A DNA stretch of 64,000 nt, from the NCBI RefSeq assembly GCF_002873395.1, contig NZ_MCUV01000046.1, forward strand, positions 217,292-281,291, read 5' to 3'. Below the pieces are notes generated by a model. The model saw nothing but the letters and a program-made list of their open reading frames with translations, was not told the DNA's origin and searched no databases. Made by a program: the position numbers and the translations under genes. This DNA comes from Vibrio sp. 10N.286.49.B3 (lineage in GTDB: Bacteria; Pseudomonadota; Gammaproteobacteria; Enterobacterales; Vibrionaceae). Below are positions 1-11,500 of the stretch, one piece after another (the first letter of the stretch is position 1; each line of letters starts with the position of its first letter).

Positions 1-3000
1 TAATACATAGAGTGCTGTCTGCGGCGCAACGGCAAACGCAGTGAGTGTTGGAAGACCTGAGGTAATATCAGGCTTAAAGTTCACCTGCGCATCAACCTGT
101 CGTGTATTAAGGTTCGCGAGGCCTTTAATCGCCATATCCCCCGCAATGGCATCCATCTCAAGGTCATTGGTAATAAAAATGCCATGCTTAATTTCACCAC
201 TGCCACGGATGTAATTAAATGCCATACCTTGATCAAACACATCAGAGAAATCGAGCTGCATACGGCGCACAATCGAATCCAAACTAAACATACCTAAGAT
301 ACGCGCAGCCCCGCTGACATTGGAGATCATCCCTTTACCAAACTTCGTCGAGACATCTCCCTCTAAGGTACTGATATCCATAGACCAAGGTGAGCCTTGC
401 CACTTAGTATTCGCTTGCAGGGTAAATGGGGCTTTTTGAATACCCGACTTAATGCCAAAGCGCTCCATCAACTCACTGTTATTATCACTCTCGATATTTA
501 AGTTAAGTTGAGAATGGCTATTTTCTCCAGCCAATGACCACCAACCCGTGACATCAATGTGATTGGTGCCACTTGCCACATGAAATTCATTCATTGTCAG
601 GCGATCATTATCACGTTTAAGATCCACATCAAGCTTGCCAACTTTATACCCTTGCAACCAAAAATCATCTATGGCGAGATCAATATCGGGCATCGATTGA
701 TGAAAATTTCGATCAAACTCCGATACCTTGCCTGAATCTTGAGCTAAATGATCGGCACGTTTCGTCGTTGCAGCGACCTCTTTCTCTAACTCATCTAAAA
801 CAGGAACATAGACATGCAAACTCTTTAATGCAACCGTCAACTTATGCGCCGCATTATAGTTTAGCTGACCTCTCGCTTCCTGGCTGGCAATATCTAACTG
901 CCAATCATCACCACGTTTACGACCATTAATATCCACGTCGTGCCAACTGATTGTTGCCAGCTCAAGCTCTTCGACTTGTACTGAAATGCGCTCAGGCAGC
1001 GGCATGGTTGGTTTTTCCATACTATCGACAACGGCTTTCTGCTCACCCACTGGCTCATTTAAAATATCCACCCATTGGTCAAAATCGACTTTTGGCGCGC
1101 GAATTAATGCATGATGACCAACAACTGGGCTAATTTTGAACCCTCCTCGACCAAATACGAGGTTACTGGCTTCAATAACAGGTACCGACTGAGTAATATC
1201 GATCTCCGCTTGGTACTTCATATTAGGTAGCTGAAGTCTTGCCGTAATCGCCTCTTGATCGCCTGATGCCTTTAAAGTCGCATAGCCACCATCACCAACC
1301 TCTTGATTGAGTGGGTAAGGGTAATCACTGTGCAGCTCATTAAGCTTCGCATCCACTTCAATTTGATAAGTAAAGCCTATATCGGTCAATTGTAAATCAA
1401 CACCGAGATCCCAAGATGCATGACCATCAACATGCTGTAGCCATTTACGCCCAAGATAAGGCATTAAAGGATCAACATACCAATCACCCGTTGCTTTAAT
1501 ATCAACAAGATAACCTTGACTACCTTGCTTATCATCATTGCGACCATTGAAGTCTAATGACATCGGTTGATTGAGCAGTTTGCCTTTTAAGTTTTGCGCC
1601 TTAACCACATCATTATCAAAATAGATACGCCCAGAAACCTCATCAAGATCCATTGGCGGTGCTTCTATTTCGACATAGTTACGCTTTAGATCCGCATAAC
1701 CCCAAGCTCGAGCATCATTACCGTTATCAAAAGGAATATGCAGTTGGAAACTTGAATTCACTTCGCCACTGACTTGTAGCGCGGTTAATGCTGCCCCGAC
1801 GGAACCGACTAAAGGCGATGACATCATATAATCACGAACCGCGTTCCCTTCGGCTTGTGCTTGCGCTTCTATCTCAATAAAACCACTATGAGCAAGATCG
1901 GGAATACGTCCAGTGACACGACTCGCACTGACATCCATTAAGGTTGCATCATGGGAATCAATAAACATGGCTGCATTTTCAAACAAGAGATCAAGCTGCA
2001 ACTCAGTAATTGGTGGCCATGCCGTATCAAAGCTAAATTTCGCTTCCTCAAGCTTAACTAGCGCTTGGAAAATGCCATCATTATTTTGATAAGGAAAATC
2101 GCCAAGTTCGCCATACCATAAAATTTGCGCAGCCTTAGCTTTACCACCTTGCACCGCTGTCGATAAGTAATCCGTTAACCCTTGTCCTAATGCTGGCGTG
2201 GGTAAATAACGCCAAGTTTGACTGGCATTAAAAACATCCGCTTCGGCATAAATAGAGAGGAATGGGCTGCGATCTTCTGGAAAATCTAACCTAAATTCAC
2301 CTAAGACTTGAATATCAGCGGTTGCAGCCGTGATCTTATCAGCCCATATACGCCAACCACCTTCATAGGTTTCCCAGACAATATGACTGTGTGCCTGACG
2401 AATATTTAACGGGGCTTGAAACACATCACCAAACTGAACTTCATTATCAATTAAATCAAGCGAAGCAACCGCTCTATGGGTATTACCAGAGATGCGTGCT
2501 TGCAACCGATTAAAGCCTGGCAAAGAGCCCGACTGCTTTAATGTGCCATGCTTTAAATTGGCAGAGTAATGCAGTTCTTCGAGGGATGACCCACCAGCAA
2601 CACGTAAATCTTCCAGCAAACCTCGCGGTCCAAACTGAGAAAGGAGCGCGGTGGATTTATCAGAATCAGGTAACAGTTTTGCTAAAGGTACTAAGCGGCT
2701 AATGGCTAACTGAGACAGGTTTAAACGCCAATGGTTATCTTGCCAATCCAATGCAAAATCGACGGTTGGCCATTTTTGCTTATCAGTACTTAAAGAGAGT
2801 GAGTCACCACTAACTTGCCAGCCTTCATCCAACTTCTCGAGGCGTAGGACACCAGAGTTGACGTCTAATGTATGGCGACCTTGCTCTCTCCAACTCAGCA
2901 GAGACGGTTGTAAGTCGACATAAGCATAGTCCGGCTTACTGTGAGTGAGTGTTAGCCAACTATTAAAGCTGATCAGCCCCTTATCTATCCCTGTTTGCTG

Positions 3001-3780
3001 GCGTAAGGCTTTAGTCAACCACGGCATAACATCAACCTGGTGAGCACTGAGATAAAACTCACCACTGATATCCAGTAACGAGCCATGATCTTCAAAGTTT
3101 GCACTCACTAGCAAGGAATTAATATTGGCTTCAGTGATGCTTACTTCACCTTCAGCGTAATGCTGATTATCATCATTACGCCAACGCAACTGATGAATAT
3201 CTAAATCACGCACTTCACCAGCAAGCGATTGATAACGAATACTGGAGTTCGTCAGTTCAAAATCCGTCACTTGGCGAAGTAATAGATTATCTAAACGTTG
3301 AATAATATCCGCAGAATCCGCTGGCTTGCTTTGACCGCTAGGATCGGTTTGAACGCCCGTATCACCTTGATCGTCAATAGCTGAGTCGTTGCTGATTAAA
3401 CTGATCGAAGCAATATCAAGATCAAGGTTATGCAACTGTAAATCGGCAATGACAGGCTGTAGGGTAAAGATCGACCGAATCAGATCGAATTCAATTTCGA
3501 CTTCCTCAATGGCAAAGTAAGCCCCTTCCGATGCTGGAATATTGGCATTGAGGTTTTTCAGAGAGATAGAAGGGTGGGTATTACGCCAGAAACCACTCAC
3601 ATGAGAGACATTGAACTCGAAACCTGAGCTTCCACTCACCCAAGTTTCGATCTGGTCTTTATGTTGATTGAGCTTAGGTAAGGTGACACGTAAAGTCGTC
3701 ACCACAACCGCTAACATCAAAAAAACGGTTACCAGTAACCAAAGAATACATCGCCATAAGCGAATACAAGTGGTGTTCAA
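1..3780 (-). CDS. yhdP: YhdP family AsmA-like envelope protein, 3' end outside the window
   Basis: A minus-strand frame open without a stop from 3780 to the left edge, about 1260 codons; the E. coli YhdP is about 1266 residues, so only a short C-terminal piece is missing. The N-terminus has one hydrophobic segment (LWLLVTVFLMLAVVVTTLRV) anchoring a very long beta-rich periplasmic part. AsmA-like proteins of this family are thought to bridge inner and outer membranes and move phospholipid. The likely start is TTG at 3780, 10 bases after the rng stop, with GGGA upstream; the first in-frame ATG would cut the membrane anchor. It follows rng as the last seen gene of the mre-maf-rng run. Family assignment rests on context, length and architecture. 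Confidence 0.85.
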   Translation of the reverse strand, partial: MNTTCIRLWRCILWLLVTVFLMLAVVVTTLRVTLPKLNQHKDQIETWVSGSSGFEFNVSHVSGFWRNTHPSISLKNLNANIPASEGAYFAIEEVEIEFDLIRSIFTLQPVIADLQLHNLDLDIASISLISNDSAIDDQGDTGVQTDPSGQSKPADSADIIQRLDNLLLRQVTDFELTNSSIRYQSLAGEVRDLDIHQLRWRNDDNQHYAEGEVSITEANINSLLVSANFEDHGSLLDISGEFYLSAHQVDVMPWLTKALRQQTGIDKGLISFNSWLTLTHSKPDYAYVDLQPSLLSWREQGRHTLDVNSGVLRLEKLDEGWQVSGDSLSLSTDKQKWPTVDFALDWQDNHWRLNLSQLAISRLVPLAKLLPDSDKSTALLSQFGPRGLLEDLRVAGGSSLEELHYSANLKHGTLKQSGSLPGFNRLQARISGNTHRAVASLDLIDNEVQFGDVFQAPLNIRQAHSHIVWETYEGGWRIWADKITAATADIQVLGEFRLDFPEDRSPFLSIYAEADVFNASQTWRYLPTPALGQGLTDYLSTAVQGGKAKAAQILWYGELGDFPYQNNDGIFQALVKLEEAKFSFDTAWPPITELQLDLLFENAAMFIDSHDATLMDVSASRVTGRIPDLAHSGFIEIEAQAQAEGNAVRDYMMSSPLVGSVGAALTALQVSGEVNSSFQLHIPFDNGNDARAWGYADLKRNYVEIEAPPMDLDEVSGRIYFDNDVVKAQNLKGKLLNQPMSLDFNGRNDDKQGSQGYLVDIKATGDWYVDPLMPYLGRKWLQHVDGHASWDLGVDLQLTDIGFTYQIEVDAKLNELHSDYPYPLNQEVGDGGYATLKASGDQEAITARLQLPNMKYQAEIDITQSVPVIEASNLVFGRGGFKISPVVGHHALIRAPKVDFDQWVDILNEPVGEQKAVVDSMEKPTMPLPERISVQVEELELATISWHDVDINGRKRGDDWQLDIASQEARGQLNYNAAHKLTVALKSLHVYVPVLDELEKEVAATTKRADHLAQDSGKVSEFDRNFHQSMPDIDLAIDDFWLQGYKVGKLDVDLKRDNDRLTMNEFHVASGTNHIDVTGWWSLAGENSHSQLNLNIESDNNSELMERFGIKSGIQKAPFTLQANTKWQGSPWSMDISTLEGDVSTKFGKGMISNVSGAARILGMFSLDSIVRRMQLDFSDVFDQGMAFNYIRGSGEIKHGIFITNDLEMDAIAGDMAIKGLANLNTRQVDAQVNFKPDITSGLPTLTAFAVAPQTALYVL

Positions 3781-3790
3781 AATCGTCCCA

Positions 3791-5260
3791 TTACATCATT
3801 ACGACGTCAAATTGTTCTTGAATATAAAGAGGCTCAGCTTGAATACGAACCTGTTTACCAATAAAGATTTTCAGCTCGGCAAACGCATGAGACTCGTCCC
3901 CTTCTAATGTCTCAGTGACAGCAGGTGAGGCATAAACCACAAACTTATCCGCATCGTAAGCGCGGTTAACACGAGTGATCTCACGTAAGATTTCATAACA
4001 TACCGTTTCAACCGTTTTCACACTACCACGACCTTCACAGGTTGGGCAGCTTGAACATAAAACATGCTCGATACTTTCGCGGGTACGTTTGCGGGTCATT
4101 TCAACTAAACCAAGCTGAGTAAAGCCGTTAATATTGGTTTTTACTCGATCTTTATTTAGCGCCGCTTCCAATGAACTGAGTACACGTTTTCGGTGCTCAT
4201 TTTCCATCATATCAATAAAGTCGATAATGATGATGCCGCCTAAATTACGTAAACGCAGCTGACGAGCAATCGCCTGAGTTGCTTCAACATTGGTATTAAA
4301 AATGGTGTCTTCTAAGTTACGGCGACCAACAAATGCTCCGGTATTGATATCAACCGTTGTCATGGCTTCGGTTTGGTCGATAATTAAATAACCGCCCGAT
4401 TTAAGCTCAACTTTACGATCTAAAGAACGTTGAATTTCATTCTCGGTATCGTACATGTCAAAGATAGGTTTATCACCTTCATACAACTCAAGTTTAGCAG
4501 TAAGCTCAGGGACATACTCAGAAGTAAACTCTTTTAAATTTTCAAATTCGAGTCTGGAATCGACCTGAATTTTAGCTAAATCAGTACCGACAAAATCACG
4601 TAAAATGCGCTGCGCTAACCCTAGCTCACCATATAAAGTAGAACGGGTTTTATACTTAGCACGACGCTCTTTGATTTTGCTCCATAAGCGTTTTAAAAAA
4701 GCGGCATCTTCCGATAACTCTTGGCTCTCAGCCCCTTCTGCTGCAGTACGGATAATGAAACCACCATCATCATCACAATGACGTGAAACCACTTTTTTCA
4801 AACGATTACGTTCAGCTTCACTGTCGATACGCTGAGAAACACCGACATGGCTAGCACCCGGCATAAAGACGAGATAACGTGATGGGAGGGTAATATCTGT
4901 GGTTAGACGTGCACCTTTAGTGCCTAAAGGATCTTTAACCACTTGAACAACGATATCTTGCCCTTGGCGTACAAGCTCAGAAATATCGCGAACTTTAAAC
5001 TGTTTTTTCTCATTTTCAGCGACACACTCAGTATGGGGTACAATATCTGAGGCATGTAAAAAGGCCGCTTTCTCTAAACCTATATCAATAAAGGCAGCTT
5101 GCATCCCAGGTAACACACGGCTCACTCGACCTTTGTAGATGTTACCAACAATTCCACGTCGAGCATCGCGCTCAATGTGAACTTCTTGCAGAACTCCACC
5201 TTCGATCATGGCCACGCGAGTTTCACTCGGGGTCACGTTTAATAGCAACTCAGCACTCAT
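3791..5260 (-). CDS. rng: Ribonuclease G
   Basis: 489 residues, the normal length for RNase G, the endoribonuclease that matures the 16S rRNA 5' end and takes part in mRNA turnover. An S1-like RNA-binding region lies near residues 35-125 (GNIYKGRVSRVLPGMQAAF). The catalytic DNase I-like domain carries the metal-binding aspartates in TVDINTG and IIIDFIDMMEN. The Zn-link cysteines that join subunits appear as CPTCEGRG near residue 405. There is no long C-terminal tail, which separates it from RNase E. It begins MSAELLLNVTPSETRVA, typical of the family. It lies 22 bp downstream of maf and 10 bp upstream of yhdP, so co-transcription is likely. Confidence 0.97.
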   Translation of the reverse strand: MSAELLLNVTPSETRVAMIEGGVLQEVHIERDARRGIVGNIYKGRVSRVLPGMQAAFIDIGLEKAAFLHASDIVPHTECVAENEKKQFKVRDISELVRQGQDIVVQVVKDPLGTKGARLTTDITLPSRYLVFMPGASHVGVSQRIDSEAERNRLKKVVSRHCDDDGGFIIRTAAEGAESQELSEDAAFLKRLWSKIKERRAKYKTRSTLYGELGLAQRILRDFVGTDLAKIQVDSRLEFENLKEFTSEYVPELTAKLELYEGDKPIFDMYDTENEIQRSLDRKVELKSGGYLIIDQTEAMTTVDINTGAFVGRRNLEDTIFNTNVEATQAIARQLRLRNLGGIIIIDFIDMMENEHRKRVLSSLEAALNKDRVKTNINGFTQLGLVEMTRKRTRESIEHVLCSSCPTCEGRGSVKTVETVCYEILREITRVNRAYDADKFVVYASPAVTETLEGDESHAFAELKIFIGKQVRIQAEPLYIQEQFDVVMM

Positions 5261-5282
5261 TAGCGCACCTCAATATTATAAA

Positions 5283-5870
5283 TTATAAGAATTCGTGCAA
5301 GAGCTGATCAGTTTCAAATAAAGGTAAGCCGACGACGGCGTAATAACTACCTTCTATTCGGGTGACAAAACGCCCCCCTAATCCTTGAATACCATAACTG
5401 CCCGCTTTATCGCATGGTTCACCCGATAGCCAATAGTTGTGGATCTCTGGCTCACTTAACGGTTTAAACCAAACGTCAGTCGTAACGACAACCGACTTTT
5501 GTTGTTTCGCTGAGACAATACTGACCGCAGTCATCACTTGATGATCTCGTCCGGAGAGCATACTTAGCATGCGTAATGAATCGCTGTAATCTTTTGGCTT
5601 TTCAAGAACCTCGCCATCACAGACCACGACAGTATCGGAACCGAGAACCAGAGAGTCAGGTGCAGAATGACGCAATCCTTCTGCGGCTTTTTGTTGTGAC
5701 AAGCGTAGTACGTAATCATAAGCTTGCTCATCATCTTGCTGCTTTTCTTCGATATCAGCATGAACAATAGAGAAAACATAGCCAAGTTGAGAGAGTAATT
5801 CTTTTCTTCTTGGTGAAGCAGAAGCCAATACTAACGGTTGGCTTGTGGCTAATAAATGGTTCTCTTGCAT
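5283..5870 (-). CDS. maf: Maf family nucleotide pyrophosphatase
   Basis: 195 residues. Maf proteins hydrolyse dTTP, UTP or modified nucleoside triphosphates to monophosphates, a house-cleaning role also linked to septum formation. The signature LASASPRRKELLSQLG is at residues 15-30, the GSDTVVVCDGEVLEKP block with the catalytic aspartate near residue 77, and the YGIQGLGGRFV substrate loop near residue 160. Its place directly after mreBCD and before rng is the conserved arrangement, which points to the YhdE-type subgroup (dTTP/UTP pyrophosphatase). Confidence 0.95.
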   Translation of the reverse strand: MQENHLLATSQPLVLASASPRRKELLSQLGYVFSIVHADIEEKQQDDEQAYDYVLRLSQQKAAEGLRHSAPDSLVLGSDTVVVCDGEVLEKPKDYSDSLRMLSMLSGRDHQVMTAVSIVSAKQQKSVVVTTDVWFKPLSEPEIHNYWLSGEPCDKAGSYGIQGLGGRFVTRIEGSYYAVVGLPLFETDQLLHEFL

Positions 5871-5892
5871 GCGTTAATCCCTTCTCTATAGG

Positions 5893-6381
5893 CTATCTAA
5901 TATGCCAATGGCGTCGTACTCGGCGCATTAATAAAAACACCCAAGGCCATAAAATACCATTAATTAAAGAACTCCACAGCAGTAATGGATTAAAAACAAC
6001 ATCTTGTATTAAATATTCACCAAAAAATACTAAGACTTCGAACATTGCCGACAATAACGTAATAATCAGCGCCTGCTGCCACAATGCCATATTGCGAATC
6101 ACAAGGAAGTTCAGTGCCATGACGTAAATGATGATCGACATCATCATACCACGCACACCAAGGGTCGAACCGATTAATAGATCCCATAATAGACCTAAGA
6201 TTAAGGCACACCCCACATTCACTCGGTTTGGTAGTGCAAGCACCCAATAAGCACACACTAAAAAGAGCCAAGTTGGGCGCATTAAATCAAGACTACCCGG
6301 CCAAGGGATTGTTTGCAGGATAAGGGCCAATAGGAAAGAGGCCCCAATAACCATACGACTGGTCATAAAACTACTCGACAT
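5893..6381 (-). CDS. mreD: Rod-shape-determining protein MreD
   Basis: 162 residues, almost all hydrophobic, with five or six predicted membrane spans. MreD is the inner-membrane partner of MreC in the elongasome that directs lateral-wall peptidoglycan synthesis. The motif PWPGSLDLMRPTWLFL near residues 27-42 and GLLWDLLIGSTLGVRG near residue 65 are typical. The start overlaps the end of mreC by 11 bp, suggesting translational coupling. Confidence 0.95.
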   Translation of the reverse strand: MSSSFMTSRMVIGASFLLALILQTIPWPGSLDLMRPTWLFLVCAYWVLALPNRVNVGCALILGLLWDLLIGSTLGVRGMMMSIIIYVMALNFLVIRNMALWQQALIITLLSAMFEVLVFFGEYLIQDVVFNPLLLWSSLINGILWPWVFLLMRRVRRHWHIR

Positions 6382-7258
6382 CTTTTGCTCCTAATTCACC
6401 ACGTCTTGCACTGGAGTCTACCGCCTGGCGCTGACGATGTTCATCAGGCCAAATCAACAGCAGGTAACGCAAGCGGTCAAAATCAACCACAGGTTCAGCA
6501 CTAATCGCTGCAAATTCACGTCGGGTATCATGGTTAACAGAAGTTACGTGACCAACAGGATAGCCTTCGGGATACACTCCACCTAGCCCTGATGTCACCA
6601 GCAAGTCCCCTTCAATAATATCGGTACTGGTTGGGATGTGCTCTAACTGAATTTCGTCAATATTGCCATCACCTGAGGCAATCACACGGATATCATTACG
6701 AATCACTTGCACAGGAATGGCATTACTCGCATCGGTAAGCAATAAAACCCGACTGTTATGAGCACCAACAAAAGTCACTTGCCCAACGACACCTTTTTCA
6801 TTCAGTACCGGTTGGCCTTCGTATACCCCATCGGTACGACCTTTATCGATCACCACTTGATGACGATAAGGCGATGAGTCAACCGCCATCACTTCTGTCA
6901 CCGCTTTTCTTTCATCACGAACAAAAGAAGACCCCAATAGCTTACGTAAGCGTTGGTTCTCTTCTTTATATTGATCAAGCAGGATAAGTTCGCTTTTAAG
7001 ACGTAATACTTCACGTTTATAGCTGTTGTTGTCTTGTAATAGCCCTTTACGAGTATTAAAACGATCATAAACGCCATCAAACATACTACGAGGTAGGTTT
7101 GATGCATATTGAATAGGAGCGACAAGGCTGTTGAGAAGATAGCGTACATTGGAGAATGTATCTAAACGACTATCAGCCAGCATAAGACTGGCTGATAGTG
7201 TTATCGCAAAAAACAGGCGCAATTGTAGAGATGGGCCTCTACCAAAAATCGGCTTCAT
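6371..7258 (-). CDS. mreC: Rod-shape-determining protein MreC
   Basis: 295 residues. MreC is a bitopic inner-membrane protein that forms filaments in the periplasm and links MreB to the PBP2/RodA synthase. After a short cytoplasmic start there is one membrane span (residues about 12-30), a coiled coil (about 65-110, rich in LKSELILLDQYKEENQRL) and the two beta domains with the typical GVVGQVTFVGAHNSRVLLLTD and GDLLVTSGLGGVYPEGYPVG. It lies between mreB (69-bp gap) and the overlapping mreD. Confidence 0.96.
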   Translation of the reverse strand: MKPIFGRGPSLQLRLFFAITLSASLMLADSRLDTFSNVRYLLNSLVAPIQYASNLPRSMFDGVYDRFNTRKGLLQDNNSYKREVLRLKSELILLDQYKEENQRLRKLLGSSFVRDERKAVTEVMAVDSSPYRHQVVIDKGRTDGVYEGQPVLNEKGVVGQVTFVGAHNSRVLLLTDASNAIPVQVIRNDIRVIASGDGNIDEIQLEHIPTSTDIIEGDLLVTSGLGGVYPEGYPVGHVTSVNHDTRREFAAISAEPVVDFDRLRYLLLIWPDEHRQRQAVDSSARRGELGAKDVE

Positions 7259-7327
7259 TCTATATTGATCCTAGCTGGTCAGTTGATCTAACCACACTCA
7301 TGCGAGGCTAAGATCAACTCGATACCA

Positions 7328-8380
<1,053 letters not shown>

Positions 8381-8520
8381 TCATCCTGCAAGAAATTGAA
8401 GATAATAATTGCTCTAAATGTACCAATGCCTTGCCGTCACAGCAAGGCATTGAAGCCTAAACATAGCACTTAAGCGGCTATTTTTTACAGATTCCTAACT
8501 TAAGGGCAAAAAATATGACT

Positions 8521-11500
8521 TTATTGCCCGGTTAAACCGTCCTCACCACGGAAGATGATTTTATCGTTTCCGCGAAAAATACCAAATGTCACTAACGCTG
8601 AAGGATCTTCATCGCCATTGCCCTGCCAATTATAAATTAGCCAAGGTTGGGCTCCATAGCCCTGATCCCAGAGACAATCTAAGTTAGAGTGATTACTGTT
8701 GCCTTGGCGTAAATAAATTCGCACTTGTTCACGCTGAGCAAGCATCGGATCTTGCTTCGCTAATACAGCATCTGACTGACCGCTAACCACGGTGGAAATA
8801 CTGGTTGAATCATCGCTATTGGTTAAGAAAGCACTGCTGTCTGAGTCCTCGCTCCAAATCCATTCACTACAGTAATTGTCAGTATCAAATTGGCTCGCAT
8901 TATCATCGCTATTGGTGACAAACTGATTACCATTCCAAAACTCAACAGTGAGTGGAATCTTTAGTGTTTCACCTGCCGAACCACCAACATCGAATAATCG
9001 CATACGCCCATAGCGCACAGGAGGTTGACCATATTGAACATTAAGAAGGTTACTTGATGCCTGTGGGAATACTTGGCTAGTTTGTCCATTGTCAAAGTTC
9101 GCAGAGTCTGGGGCACTGATGGTTAAGCCCAAGTCCGTCATGCTACTGCCTGAATCATCGGTATTAAAAGGGCCATCCGCCTCTGTTTTCAAAGGGGGGT
9201 CGGATGATATGCTTCGTAGCCAACTCACTTCATCATTACTATCAAAGTCGACACTCCACTGTGACCCACTTTGACCATCAGACTGCCAATAACCTACCGA
9301 TAAATCCAGTTCAATACGCCCATCATTAATGCTGTCATCTTTAAGCTCAAACTCCGCCTGATAAGCGGCAGAGAATAGATAATAGTTATTCACTAAAGTG
9401 GCTGTGGAAGGGTTATTAACATCGCCCGAATAAGCATTGACAATAATCTCTAAACCTTCAAAGTTTTGGTCCATGTAAGTCACATCACCTTGGTTGCTCG
9501 GTGATGTCCATTTTACGGAATCAATGGAGAAAAAGGCTGGATAGAAGCGACCAATACCACGAAATCCAGGATTGATCGTCATACCAAGGTAGTCATTTTC
9601 AGCGCCCACCCTTAAGCGTACACTGCCCACTTCATCCCAGACTAAGCCCGAGTAATCGTAATACTCTCCATAGACACTATCGTTCGCTGTAGCAGTATTC
9701 AAGCGGTCATCATTACCCGTTAAAGTACCATTGATACCACCAGAGTTAGCACTTGGCGTCTCCACCTCATGAGTCATCATTAACGTGGTAGCAGGTGCGT
9801 TGTCATGGTAGAAATTTTGCGTCACCCATTGCGCCTGACAATAGCTATTCTGGCTTTCAATCTCTGCCGTTTCACTGCCTTCATGCCAAACAATCGGTAA
9901 CACCGCTAAATCAAAAGGTACGCCTGAAGCGGAAAAATCAACGCCTGAACTAGAAGTACCTGACATATCGGTACCGGTGTCAGGGAGTGGGCAAAGCGCA
10001 AAGGTCCATGGTCTGGATTTGACTTCAAAGCTGCCGGTTAGCACTCGATCTGCATCATCCCCCTCTATCGGACAATCGTCATAACCTGTGCAATCAAAAT
10101 CATCATCAGTTAATGTCACTAAAAAGACACCAGATTCATTAATGGATAAATCCGCCTCCTTCGCTTCACCACTGGAAAAAGTCGGGGCATAATCCAATCT
10201 GCCATTATCCCCTCCACTTGGCTGAGTTACGCTATGGGTAATGGTTGGAGAACCTTGATAATTCGTTGCGGTGAGTTCATTACCACTTTCATCACAAGCC
10301 AGTACTTTTGCATCCACTTGATAGGGTTTCCCGGCAATAACCTCTTGATCATCAATAGCAATTTTAAATGGCACATACTTAAACGTCGCACTAACAGGAT
10401 CGATACCTGCCGCGTTTAAGGTTGCTGTAATGGTGTAATCTTCATTAAGTTCTACTTGGGAAATACCACTCTCTTCAACACTTACAGCAACGGTGAGTAA
10501 ACCTTCGTCATTGGTCGAATAAACCTCACCTGATTTACTGCCATTGCCCCCCAACTCAGTCGTTAAATAATCACTATCTCCCGAGGTGGTTTTATATAGC
10601 TCAATGACAATATTGGTACTAATAGGAAGGTTATTGTTGGTCGCTGTGATATCAAAGGTTGGTTTATCATCACCACACATTAAAGCGAGGTTTGTTGGAG
10701 GGGAAATAGTGATTTCATAGTCATCGGCAGGTTGGAAGCAGTGGTTATCAGTGGCAATGAGCTGTGAGCTATTAGCCATTTCTAGTGACTTAGCTGTAAT
10801 CGCTCCACGAACGATCGAACTATTGCTCAATTTAACTTTTGCTTCGCTATATAATAAGCCTGTGAATTCACTGGTATTATTAAAATCGACCTGAATATCA
10901 TCACTTACACCATGAACTAGAACAATGAGTTGACCGCTACCAATCTCTTTAAAGCTAGTACCTTGACTCATTTTCAGCGTTTTAGTGTGAATCGTTACCG
11001 TTTCTCCATCTGGTATTTCAATGATACCTGCATTATGAACCTCAATATCAGCAACCCAGTAAGTCCCACTATAAAAAATAGCTGTACTATTTTTCCCAAC
11101 TCTTAACTGTTGAAGAACATCGTCATTTTTTAACTCGAATGCTTCATCTGCATTCGATAAATCAACCACTACATCTGACGTTCTAAAGCTTTCTAGCTCT
11201 TGTTTTTCGACCATTAAGCCAGCATCACCAATACAGTCTTGCCCATCACAATTAGCTTTATTTTTAATCTCTATTTTATCATCATTAAAGCCAACAACGC
11301 GTTGACCATTAATCAGCTGTGTTCCTATTATTTGAGTCGTATTAGACATAGATAGTAATTGCTCATCATTACCAACCCATGTCTGTGCTGGTGACGGAAA
11401 CAGTTCACACACCTCATCTAGCGGTGGTTTTTCAAATAAGAAGTAAGAAAAAGGTTCAACGACATGCCCTCGTTCATAATCTTGATGCATGTCTTCTTCA